Origin: Insolitispirillum peregrinum
GTDB taxonomy: Bacteria; Pseudomonadota; Alphaproteobacteria; Rhodospirillales; Rhodospirillaceae
Assembly: GCF_900156605.1 (NCBI RefSeq)
Contig: NZ_FTOA01000002.1
Coordinates: 372,001-436,000 of the forward strand
Reading direction: 5' to 3'
Length of the DNA stretch: 64,000 nt
Part shown: piece after piece, positions 25,316 to 32,152 of the stretch
How the letters are laid out: every line of letters starts with the position of its first letter
Position numbering within the stretch: position 1 is the stretch's first letter
Position numbers and translations under genes: made by a program
Notes under the pieces: generated by a model
The model's database searches: none
The model's input: the letters and a program-made list of their open reading frames with translations, nothing else
Told to the model about the DNA's origin: nothing

Positions 25316-26782
25316 TCACACCCGGAACTGCACCTGACCAGCGAACACGCGCAGCTGGTTGATCAGGTCCGGCGGGATCACCGCATCGACGCGGTTGGCG
25401 TCGTCGGCGTTGCGTTCGACGATCAGCTGGTCCTTGAAGTCGTCGATGTTTTCGACCCAGCCACGGGTTTCCCATTCACGGGCCAGCGCAATCAGTTCCG
25501 CCCGCAACAGCGACGGGGTGACGATCGCCTGCCCGATGCCATAGTTGGTGCCATCGTTGGCCAGCTTGTGGCGGGGGAATTTCTGCGCCAGACGCGACCG
25601 CATGGTGCGGCGCAGGACGGCGAGGGTGGCCAGCGTTTCGACGTCGAGATACGACGGATCGGGCAGGCCCGAGCTGTTGACCTGATAGGTGGTGATGGCG
25701 CGTTCGATGGCACAGGTGCCATCGGCGGCGACGGTAAAGGTGCTGATGCCGTCAAACAGCAGCAGGTTGCGTTCGGTGCGGGTAAAGCGCAGCGATTCCG
25801 ACGGGGCCAGCATGCCGGTCAGCACCAGCGTTTGCAGCGGGCGGGCCGGGTCGTTGTCCAGCGCCTTGATCGCCACCGCGGTATAGATGGCGGCAATCAC
25901 CCACACCGGGGTCGGCGAGCCCTGCACGCCCAGGATCGACAGGACTTCGGAATTGCGGCTGGCGCCCAGCGTCGACAGGCTGCTGTGGCTGCCGACGGTG
26001 GCGGTCCACACCTGACCTTCGATCTGGCGCATGCCGTCCCAGCGGCTGCCGAACTCGTCTTCCAGCAGCACCAGATTGGCAACATCGGCGTAGGGCGAGC
26101 AGAGGTGGTGGTACTGCACGTCCCCCAGCGCCGCCAGCGCATCGGTCAGATCGGGGTTGCCCGAGCCGCCGTTGACGGTGGTAAAGGCGATGCCCAGACC
26201 GCTGGGGGTGCTTTCGCCCGGATAGTAGTTCAGACGCAGGTCCAGACCGTTGAACACCTGACCTTTGTGGCGGCAGGTCAGGGTAACGACGGTGGTGGTG
26301 GCGCTGGCGGTCACGATCAGGTCGGCATCGGCATTGATCGCCGCCGCAATCGCGGTCGCAACGGTGGCCGCGCTCTGGCCCGCCGCAATCGCCACCTGCA
26401 CCCGCTGACCAGCGACGTAGAGGGCGAGAGTTCCGGCAGCGGTCGGAGTGCCGCTGACGGTGATGGTCCCGCTGGCGGCCTGACCGGCGCTGTTGTCAGC
26501 CAGCGGCATCACCCACAGATCGCTGTCGCTGTTGGCGGTTTTCCAGGCGGCAACCATCTGGGCCAGCATCGACCCACGGCCAAACAGGCGGACGGCCTGC
26601 GCGGCGCTGGTCACCCGCACCGGCACCAGCGCGGTCGCCGAACCCGAGGTCAGCATCTGGCCCAGCATCAGCGGGCGGGTCACATCCAGCGCCAGACCCT
26701 GCACGGCCTTGGAGTTGTCGAACTCGACATAAACCCCCGGCGTACGCAGAGAGGCACTGATTTGATTAAAGGAAATGGTCAT
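25316..26782 (-). CDS. Contractile tail sheath protein (Mu gpL/gp39)
   Basis: A 488-residue sheath protein, near the length of Mu gpL. The N-terminus ISFNQISASLRTPGVYVEFDNSKA is the classical sheath start. The central part contains a strand-rich insertion (AGTLALYVAGQRVQVAIAAGQ), and the C-terminal part has WETRGWVENIDDFKDQLIVERN, ending in the VFAGQVQFRV strand that handshakes with neighbouring subunits. Presence of the sheath proves a contractile tail. Start overlaps the DUF2635 gene end (ATGA). Confidence 0.97.
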   Translation of the reverse strand: MTISFNQISASLRTPGVYVEFDNSKAVQGLALDVTRPLMLGQMLTSGSATALVPVRVTSAAQAVRLFGRGSMLAQMVAAWKTANSDSDLWVMPLADNSAGQAASGTITVSGTPTAAGTLALYVAGQRVQVAIAAGQSAATVATAIAAAINADADLIVTASATTTVVTLTCRHKGQVFNGLDLRLNYYPGESTPSGLGIAFTTVNGGSGNPDLTDALAALGDVQYHHLCSPYADVANLVLLEDEFGSRWDGMRQIEGQVWTATVGSHSSLSTLGASRNSEVLSILGVQGSPTPVWVIAAIYTAVAIKALDNDPARPLQTLVLTGMLAPSESLRFTRTERNLLLFDGISTFTVAADGTCAIERAITTYQVNSSGLPDPSYLDVETLATLAVLRRTMRSRLAQKFPRHKLANDGTNYGIGQAIVTPSLLRAELIALAREWETRGWVENIDDFKDQLIVERNADDANRVDAVIPPDLINQLRVFAGQVQFRV

Positions 26783-26961
26783 TCCTGCGGCTCCTGAGCG
26801 GCAAGGGAAGAAAGATCGGTCACATCGCCAGCGGCCAGACGGCGCAGCCAGTACGACAGACGCGGCTTGTAGTCGCCCGCTGCGGCCAACGGCGTACCGT
26901 CGACCGGGTCGCGGACGATCTCACCGGCACGGGCCGGTTTGATCAGCAGAAGTTCAGACAT
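26779..26961 (-). CDS. DUF2635 protein (Mu gp38)
   Basis: A 60-residue protein of the DUF2635 family, recognisable from IKPARAGEIVRDPVDGTPLAAAG and the following YWLRRLAAGDV. In Mu-like phages it stands directly before the sheath gene. Its function is unknown. It overlaps the sheath gene by four bases, so both are translationally coupled. Confidence 0.9.
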   Translation of the reverse strand: MSELLLIKPARAGEIVRDPVDGTPLAAAGDYKPRLSYWLRRLAAGDVTDLSSLAAQEPQE

Positions 26962-26985
26962 GGAAAACCTCGTAAGAGGACAGGG

Positions 26986-27630
26986 CTACACCGTCAGGGT
27001 GTCGGTGTAGGGCACACTGGTCGTTCCAGTATCCCATTGCAGGGAAACCGTATTCGGACCGGTGATGATTGCGCCTTGTGTCAGCGCGGCCTCCAGCCGG
27101 GCTGCCGAGGTGGCTCCGGTGGTGGCGGGCAGGGCGCTGAGGGCAGGCAAATCGGGGCTGAGGGCATCAGGGTGCGCTGACAGGATCAGGCGGGTGGTCA
27201 AGGTCAGCAGCCACACCGACAGCGCACTGCCATTGGCAGGCGTCACGGTCACCGGGGACAGACTGACCGGAGTCAGCGGAGTGAAGACCCCGGCAAGCCC
27301 CAGACTTTGATCGGTCAACAGGGCCAATAGATCCTGTGCGATTGTCAGGCTGCCTGGCTGGTCGGCCTGATCGTCGAGCGTTGGGGCCGCACACAGGATT
27401 GACAGGGTCACGCGCAGTGGCCATTTGCCATTGTGGCTCCCCTCCTGGGCGATGATATCACTGATACAGAGCCAGCAGCCGGGCAGAGAGGGAGGCGTCT
27501 GGGCCAGGGCTGCCAGTTGACCACGGACAGTTGGAACCGAGGCGATGGTCCCCAGGGTGTAGCCCAGCAAGCCACCGCTGCTGGCGCTGTTCAGTCTGGT
27601 TTTGAATGCCTGATCAAGAGAGTGGATCAC
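26986..27630 (-). CDS. Tail protein Mu gp37 family (DUF1834)
   Basis: A 214-residue protein that opens the structural part of the tail operon. It begins MIHSLDQAFKTRL, as in the DUF1834/gp37 family, and has the family-like central strand WPLRVTLSILCAA. In phages of this group it is thought to be a tail terminator or completion protein at the head-proximal end. In a head-less particle it would cap the tail. Assignment relies on position and general resemblance. Confidence 0.78.
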   Translation of the reverse strand: MIHSLDQAFKTRLNSASSGGLLGYTLGTIASVPTVRGQLAALAQTPPSLPGCWLCISDIIAQEGSHNGKWPLRVTLSILCAAPTLDDQADQPGSLTIAQDLLALLTDQSLGLAGVFTPLTPVSLSPVTVTPANGSALSVWLLTLTTRLILSAHPDALSPDLPALSALPATTGATSAARLEAALTQGAIITGPNTVSLQWDTGTTSVPYTDTLTV

Positions 27631-27729
27631 GCTGTGCCCTCGCGCTGTGGTGTCGTTGGTGAGGGCAATTTGAGGTAGATTGCTGTTGATAATAAGACCG
27701 ACAGTTGTCGCAGGGTGTAAAAAAAGACC
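27631..27729 (-). promoter_or_regulatory. Likely promoter region of the tail structural operon
   Basis: This is the only sizeable gap within the operon, between the Mor-like gene and gp37. On the minus strand a T7 run is followed by the palindrome CGACAACTGTCG (27699-27710 on the + strand) and TATTAT nine to ten bases later, a candidate -10 box. The spacing differs from the known Mu Mor site, so activation by the Mor-like protein is only a guess. Confidence 0.4.
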
Positions 27730-28095
27730 TTATTTTTGCCGGAGCGTGGCCCGATGGCGTTCGACCGTACGCCGGGAAACACCCGTTTCGGCAACAATCT
27801 GCGTAATGGACAGACCACGTTGAAGGCTGTCGGTAATCGCGGTCTTGATGGTGGCCCGTGTGCCGGTCGGTCCCAGAGGAATCAAGTGACAGCCGCCACC
27901 CAGATGAGCGGCGACGGTGCGCGCTGCATCCATGCCGACGGTTTCAACCAGCCAGTGGCTGTCCGGCAAATGATCCGGTTGCGGAATATAAACCATCTGT
28001 CCCCCCCGGTTATGGGCGATGGCAAGGGCGGCGGGCAGGCCGATGGCGTCGGCCAGTTCGGCCAGCAGGGCAGGCAAGGAAGGCGAGATCATCAA
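27730..28095 (-). CDS. Mor-like transcriptional activator
   Basis: A 121-residue protein with the layout of the Mor/C activator family of Mu: an N-terminal dimerisation part (LAELADAIGLPAALAIAHNRGGQMVYIP), a middle VGMDAARTVAAHLGGG element, and a C-terminal helix-turn-helix (GLSITQIVAETGVSRRTVERH, about residues 94-114). In Mu, Mor turns on the middle promoter. Here it stands just upstream of the tail operon and may turn on tail production. It overlaps the upstream small gene by four bases. Confidence 0.78.
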   Translation of the reverse strand: MMISPSLPALLAELADAIGLPAALAIAHNRGGQMVYIPQPDHLPDSHWLVETVGMDAARTVAAHLGGGCHLIPLGPTGTRATIKTAITDSLQRGLSITQIVAETGVSRRTVERHRATLRQK

Positions 28096-28280
28096 CGGGT
28101 CTCCAGATCAAAGGGAATTGCAGAAGGCAAATGGCTTTCCAGGGTGCGTGCCTGTTCGACATAGCGGTCAAACTCATCTCGCAGGGCCCGCAGAGCAGGG
28201 GCTTCGAGGACCATGCCGCTGTCCTGATAGCCGGCGAGGAAGGCGGAAAAAGCCGCCAGATTGTCGCTCAGACTGATCAT
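28092..28280 (-). CDS. Small hypothetical protein of the tail cluster
   Basis: A 62-residue, acidic, helical protein (NLAAFSAFLAGYQD, LRDEFDRYVEQARTLESHL). It overlaps both neighbours by four bases (ATGA), forming a coupled chain of three small genes under the promoter divergent to the repressor. No family recognised. Coupled position favours a real gene. Confidence 0.6.
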   Translation of the reverse strand: MISLSDNLAAFSAFLAGYQDSGMVLEAPALRALRDEFDRYVEQARTLESHLPSAIPFDLETR

Positions 28281-28492
28281 CGACCGATTTCCACGGCATC
28301 GGATGGCAGGGTGGGACTCCAGCGCAGACGGTGCAATTCGGCAATCACCGCAATGCGGATGGTCTCGCTGAGAAACGGCGTCGGGCGGTGTTGTTGATGG
28401 GCCAGAGGGCGGCGTTGTGGCCGACGGGGGGGCCGTTCGCCACGGTGGCGGAGGGACAGGCGGGAAGCCGGAGTGTGATGGTCAATGGACAT
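28277..28492 (-). CDS. Small basic hypothetical protein, first gene of the tail cluster
   Basis: A 71-residue protein with an Arg/Pro/His-rich N-terminal half (RHRGERPPRRPQRRPLAHQQHR) and a helical C-terminal half (LSETIRIAVIAELHRLRW). It overlaps the next gene by four bases. The strong basicity could mean nucleic-acid binding, an early regulatory role, but there is no recognised motif. The ORF is short and GC-rich, so confidence is moderate. Confidence 0.45.
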   Translation of the reverse strand: MSIDHHTPASRLSLRHRGERPPRRPQRRPLAHQQHRPTPFLSETIRIAVIAELHRLRWSPTLPSDAVEIGR

Positions 28493-28990
28493 GGATGGAC
28501 TCGATGCTTTTCTGGCGGCTGATGAGAATGGCGAAATGGGCGCACGAACGGCTTATCCGGCCGGAACAGCGAATCCCGGGGAAAGGAAGCCAGGCGGGTT
28601 TTTCATGATGGCAGCGCGTTTTGCGCGTGCTAGGCTGGGGTCGTCCGGTACACTAAAAGTCGTTCACCATGATGGAGGCGGTTTGTGCGTATCGGTTACC
28701 CGTAAATGGGAAGGATTCTTCTTGTAAAAGAATGGGTTGTCATGCTGTTGGCGCAAGGTCGTGACAATTCGTGTCCGTACCTTAAAGTGGGTACTTCCGT
28801 CACATATCGCTATGCGTGTGTTCTCTAAAGGCAGAGTTAACGAAATTTCGTTCACCGGTCAATCGGAAAAACGAAAGTTTGTCGCATATCTGCATCTTTA
28901 ATCGCTTCAGTTGTTCCTGTCGTTGGGAAGCGGAAGCTGGGAAACCCTGTCATTCTTGATGTTTATCAGTGGATTATAATGGTCTGTACG
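28493..28990. promoter_or_regulatory. Divergent control region of the tail cluster
   Basis: About 500 bases without a gene, lower in GC than its surroundings. It holds a perfect 14-base palindrome AACGAAATTTCGTT (28839-28852), a related half site AAAACGAAAG about 15 bases on, two copies of TCGTTCACC (28660-28668 and 28848-28856), and a GTACC/GGTAC inverted pair near 28778-28796. These are candidate operators for the divergent XRE repressor. Confidence 0.6.
28975..28980 (+). promoter_or_regulatory. Perfect -10 box of the repressor gene
   Basis: TATAAT at 28975-28980 lies only ten bases before the repressor ATG at 28991. Transcription would start about 28987, leaving almost no leader, like the leaderless lambda cI mRNA. 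A weak TTCTTG -35 lies 16 bases upstream. Confidence 0.55.
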
Positions 28991-29470
28991 ATGAGTGATG
29001 ATCTGTCAGCCCGGATACGGGCCATCATTGGGGGACAGTCTGTCCGCTCTTTTGCTTTGGGGGCAGGCGTTGCACCCAGCACCCTGCAAAGTATTCTGTC
29101 CGGAAACCGTCCAACTCTGGATACGTTGATCGCAATTGCCCGTGCAGGACGGGTTAGCATCGACTGGCTGGCCACAGGGCAGGATATGCCGCGGTCGTCG
29201 TCTGTCAGTACCATGCCAGTGGTTCTGGATGAGGACCTGCTGGGGCGAGTCGTTGAAGGAATCCGGCGGGTTTACAAAGAGGTCGGAGCGGCGATTTCCG
29301 ACCGTGATGTGGGGCGACTGGCGGCGAGAATCTATGCGGACCTGTCGGATGCCTATGAGGATCCGGATGAACGGGCGATCGGCCTGAAAATGGCCCTGCA
29401 GCACTTGCGGCGTGACCTGCAAGGGGTACCTTTGCCTGCTGGCATGGCATCCGGGAAACGCTTGGCTTGA
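28991..29470 (+). CDS. XRE-family repressor of the tail cluster
   Basis: A 159-residue protein with an N-terminal helix-turn-helix (SFALGAGVAPSTLQSILSGNRPTLDTLIAIARAGRVSIDWLATG, about residues 18-61), a typical phage repressor domain in which the WLATG motif ends the DNA-binding part. The C-terminal half is helical and has no LexA/CI-type Ser-Lys peptidase signature that I can see. It is divergent from the tail operon. ATG 28991 is chosen since the upstream ATG 28979 lies inside the -10 box. It probably represses the operon through palindromes at 28839 and 29751. Confidence 0.85.
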   Translation: MSDDLSARIRAIIGGQSVRSFALGAGVAPSTLQSILSGNRPTLDTLIAIARAGRVSIDWLATGQDMPRSSSVSTMPVVLDEDLLGRVVEGIRRVYKEVGAAISDRDVGRLAARIYADLSDAYEDPDERAIGLKMALQHLRRDLQGVPLPAGMASGKRLA

Positions 29471-29743
29471 GAATCGTGCAGCCTCAACCATCCCTGTCGT
29501 GAGAATCGTACACGCCAAGGTGCGCATAGCTGACAGGCAGCATGCGATACAATGGTCGGAAAGGCGGACCTGTGTCCGACTGTGACCCCACCGGTTATAG
29601 AAGGGGAGTGTGGCATATTTGCGGAGTAAGAATGGAATATTTTTAGTAAATTCAATGATGTGAATATTCTATCAGATGATTTTCCACCAGTGGTTATGTC
29701 TGGGTGTTTCGGGAAAAGCGTGAAGGGTGGGTCTCTGCTTTAT

Positions 29744-29773
29744 CCGATATGAACGAAATATCGTTCATATCGG
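29744..29773. promoter_or_regulatory. 30-base palindrome, candidate repressor operator
   Basis: Perfect 13-base arms (29744-29756 and 29761-29773) flank AATA. The centre GAACGAAATATCGTTC resembles the palindrome at 28839-28852 upstream of the tail operon (AACGAAATTTCGTT). The shared core supports binding by the same regulator, most simply the XRE repressor between the two sites. Confidence 0.5.
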
Positions 29774-29800
29774 TCCTGTGCACGTCATGGAGCTGAAAGC

Positions 29801-29850
29801 GCGTATTGAAAAAGCCGCCTTCCTGCTGGAAAGCGGCTTTTTCAATACGC
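29801..29850. terminator. Bidirectional terminator-like hairpin
   Basis: Perfect 18-base arms (29801-29818 and 29833-29850) flank an inner TTCC-TGCT-GGAA hairpin; only one base pair of the whole 50-base structure is mismatched. The arms contain A5 and T5 next to a GCCGC/GCGGC core, as expected of a terminator working in both directions. Confidence 0.65.
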
Positions 29851-29968
29851 AAGGGTGCGCGGAATGCCTCGGAACTTGCTTGAGAGCAGTGAGCGCAAGA
29901 ACGGGAACCGGTTTTGCGCAAAATTACTGGACAGATCAAAAGGTTAGACCAGCGTGCCTGCGTCAGGG

Positions 29969-30146
29969 CACGGTACACGACAGTTGGTGGAAAAGAATGG
30001 ACTATCGCCCAAACCCATTCGGGGCCTGAGGCCCCGAACCCCCATTTTTCTTTCAATATCAAATCAATGGGGGCTGGGGCCTCAAGGCCCCAGCGAGGTT
30101 TGGAACAGCGCTCCATGACCCTGTTTCACAACTGTCGTGTACCGTG
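29969..30146 (+). repeat. Structured repeat element, copy 1 (178 bp, terminal inverted repeats)
   Basis: Perfect 18-base terminal inverted repeats CACGGTACACGACAGTTG (29969-29986) and its complement (30129-30146). Inside are four nested hairpins: arms 30018-30026/30030-30038, 30039-30046/30066-30073, 30073-30081/30086-30094, and one over TGGAACAGCGCTCCA. Further copies are at 38423-38601 and, inverted and truncated, at 39341-39500. Too small to encode a transposase; resembles a MITE or a mobile structured RNA unit. Confidence 0.85.
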
Positions 30147-30170
30147 GCGTCACATTTAGAGCATTTTCAA

Positions 30171-30190
30171 GTTGACCGTCTCCGGTCAAC
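30171..30190. repeat. Small perfect hairpin
   Basis: GTTGACCG (30171-30178) pairs with CGGTCAAC (30183-30190) around a TCTC loop, between repeat copy 1 and the MarR gene terminator. Confidence 0.6.
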
Positions 30191-30209
30191 GGCTCGGAAA
30201 ATACGGCAC

Positions 30210-30249
30210 GAAAAATGGAGAGCGTTTTCGCTCAGTGTGAAAACGCTCT
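30210..30249 (-). terminator. Terminator of the MarR-family gene
   Basis: Perfect 11-base arms AGAGCGTTTTC (30219-30229) and GAAAACGCTCT (30239-30249). On the minus strand the stem is followed by CCATTTTT. It lies 13 bases after the MarR gene stop. Confidence 0.7.
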
Positions 30250-30262
30250 AAGGCTCACAGTT

Positions 30263-30652
30263 CTAGGCAGCGGCACCAGCTCCACCGGTGCTTTTTGTGC
30301 TATCACTGCCAACATCGGCGGCGGCATGGACCACAATGTCACCGAATTCCCGCAGAAAGACGCTGCCCTTGACCGTGCGCTGGATCAGAACGCTGCGGCG
30401 GTCCAGTTCGTCGGCCTTGCGCTTGACCAGACCATATTCTGATAGCCGGTCAACGGCCCGAGTGATGGCGGGCTTGGACACATTCAGCAGGGTTGCCAGT
30501 CCGCGCACGGTATGGGGCGGAGAGGTCAGGTAGACGGTCAGCAGCAGCGCCATCTGGCGGGCGGACAGGTCGGGAGCTTCGCGGCGGACGCTTTCGACGA
30601 TGGCGCCGCGCCATAGGTCGAGGGCCTCGACGGCAGTGATCTTGACGCTCAT
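30263..30652 (-). CDS. MarR-family transcriptional regulator
   Basis: A 129-residue winged-helix protein: LSARQMALLLTVYL in the first helix, then TVRGLATLLNVSKPAITRAVDRLSEYGLVKRK (recognition helix) and a beta wing with DELDRRSVLIQRT, typical of MarR. The C-terminus ends in a low-complexity Ser/Gly/Ala tail. The target genes are unknown; the aminopeptidase and receptor genes lie just upstream on the same strand. First host gene right of the phage-derived region. Confidence 0.88.
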   Translation of the reverse strand: MSVKITAVEALDLWRGAIVESVRREAPDLSARQMALLLTVYLTSPPHTVRGLATLLNVSKPAITRAVDRLSEYGLVKRKADELDRRSVLIQRTVKGSVFLREFGDIVVHAAADVGSDSTKSTGGAGAAA

Positions 30653-30740
30653 GGGGTCTCCGCTTCATCCCGGAATGGTCGGCTGGCAGAAGGGCAGCGT
30701 TGCCCCTCTGCCAGCAGTTAAGAGGATGGGGGATAGTTCG

Positions 30741-32141
30741 TCAACCGAAACGACTGTGAAGGGCGGTAAACACCGCCCGCATCCCCAATGCATTGCCGCC
30801 AGTCGGATGGCCGGGGCGGGGTTTGCCGTTCCAGGCATAGGTATCGAGGTGGGCCCAGGGTGTGTCGGGCGAAACAAAGCGCTCGAGGAACAGGGCGGCG
30901 GTGATGGCCCCGGCCATGCCGCCTTCCGGGGCATTGTCCAGATCGGCAACCTTGCTTTCGACCTGACTGCGATAGCCCGGCCACAGCGGCAGACGCCACA
31001 GCGGATCGGCGCTGTCGGTGCTGGCGGCCAGCAGGTCGGCAGCCAGCGCATCGTTGTTGCTGAACAGGGCGGGCAGGTCGGTCCCCAGTGCCACGCGGGC
31101 GGCACCGGTCAGGGTGGCAAAATCAATCAGAACCTCGGGCGACTCGCTGTCGGCCTCGGTGAGGGCGTCGGCGAGAATCAGGCGCCCTTCGGCATCAGTG
31201 TTGTTGACCTCAATGGTCAGGCCCTTGCGGGTTTGCAGGACATCACCGGGGCGCATGGCGGTGCCGGAAACGGCATTTTCGGCCACCGGGATCAGCACGC
31301 GCAGGCGAATCGGCAGTTTGTGGGCCATCACCAGCAAGGCGACCCCCAAGGCATGGGCGGCTCCACCCATGTCCTTTTTCATCAGCTTCATGGCGCTGGC
31401 GGGCTTCAGGTCAAGGCCGCCGGTATCAAAGACCACGCCCTTGCCGACCAGAGTAACTTTGGGGGCATCGGCATCCCCCCAGCGCAGATCAAGCAGGCGG
31501 GGAGCGCGGGGCGACGAGGCACCAACAGCATGAATCGCCGGATAGCCTGCATGCAGCAGGTCATCCCCGATGATGGAGGTCATTCCGGCTCCGTACTGGT
31601 CGGCAAGGGCGCGGGCGGTGTCTTCCAGCTCTTGCGGACCCATATCGGCGGCTGGTGTGTTGACCAGATCGCGGACCAGAGCGAAGGCGGCTGCCAGAGC
31701 TTCGACCGCGACACGGTCAACTCCGGCGGGCCAGAGCAGGCAGGCCAGAGCGTCGTCGCTGGCTTTGCTCTTGTAGCGGTCAAAGGCATAGGCCCCCAGC
31801 ATCCACGCCAGCGCGGCCTGTCCGGCCTGCTCCTGCGGGGTGTCGTCGGCGAGCCGGTACAGTCCGGCAGGCAGCTTGCGGGCCAGATCGCCTGCGGCAA
31901 AGGGGCTGGTGTAGGGGTCCGTGCCATCCCCGATCCCCAGCAGGACAGCGGCAATGCCGGTCCCGTCCTGGCTTGGCAAAAGACAGATGCTGCCCACAGC
32001 GGCCTTGAAGCCGGTGGCAACGGCATACGGCGGCAGGGATGCCCGGTCATCGGTGCTGGCGATCAGGCGGACGGGACAGGCGACCTCGACAGCCTCGGGC
32101 GTCAGGGCAGCGGCATCGACAAGCACGGCGGGACAGGGCAT
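30741..32141 (-). CDS. Leucyl aminopeptidase family M17
   Basis: A 466-residue metallo-aminopeptidase of family M17 (LAP/PepA/PepB). Metal and catalytic residues are in the blocks VGKGVVFDTGGLDLKPASAM, MKKDMGGAA and NNTDAEGRLILADAL, all intact. It removes N-terminal residues from peptides, working in the cytoplasm with two metal ions. The N-terminal domain is divergent, as usual. It begins 11 bases after the stop of the TAXI receptor gene, so the two are probably one operon. Confidence 0.93.
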   Translation of the reverse strand: MPCPAVLVDAAALTPEAVEVACPVRLIASTDDRASLPPYAVATGFKAAVGSICLLPSQDGTGIAAVLLGIGDGTDPYTSPFAAGDLARKLPAGLYRLADDTPQEQAGQAALAWMLGAYAFDRYKSKASDDALACLLWPAGVDRVAVEALAAAFALVRDLVNTPAADMGPQELEDTARALADQYGAGMTSIIGDDLLHAGYPAIHAVGASSPRAPRLLDLRWGDADAPKVTLVGKGVVFDTGGLDLKPASAMKLMKKDMGGAAHALGVALLVMAHKLPIRLRVLIPVAENAVSGTAMRPGDVLQTRKGLTIEVNNTDAEGRLILADALTEADSESPEVLIDFATLTGAARVALGTDLPALFSNNDALAADLLAASTDSADPLWRLPLWPGYRSQVESKVADLDNAPEGGMAGAITAALFLERFVSPDTPWAHLDTYAWNGKPRPGHPTGGNALGMRAVFTALHSRFG

Positions 32142-32152
32142 CAGGTCACATC

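Larger units (their letters stand above)
13253..29470 (-). mobile_element. Head-less Mu-like contractile tail cluster (candidate tailocin)
   Basis: The cluster holds a complete contractile tail set in the order of phage Mu: gp37, gp38, sheath, tube, chaperone with frameshift, tape measure, gp43, gp44, gp45 spike, gp46, gp47, gp48 and fibres. Upstream are three tiny coupled genes with a Mor-like activator, and a divergent repressor. No capsid, protease, portal, terminase, transposase, integrase, holin or endolysin gene is recognisable between the flanking host genes fliN and the MarR regulator. This fits a tailocin or domesticated tail rather than an intact prophage. The exact boundaries are not marked by a visible attachment repeat. 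Confidence 0.8.
29471..29968. other. AT-rich, palindrome-rich junction between the tail cluster and host DNA
   Basis: No gene is supported here. It starts with two GAGAATCGT(G/A)CA direct repeats (near 29468 and 29500), followed by an AT-rich stretch (29595-29700) with a GAATATT/AATATTC inverted pair. A 30-base palindrome at 29744-29773 and a 50-base hairpin at 29801-29850 come next, then a member of the GGGAACCGG hairpin family near 29893-29922. It probably marks the right edge of the phage-derived region. Confidence 0.6.

Noticed and set aside
28345-28545. A 66-codon minus-strand frame overlapping the first small gene of the tail cluster
   Set aside because: It is out of phase with the coupled gene chain; the 28277-28492 frame has the four-base overlap with its neighbour and is preferred.
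13237-29970. Phage attachment site direct repeats
   Set aside because: I saw no convincing matching direct repeats at the two ends, no tRNA target, and no integrase gene.
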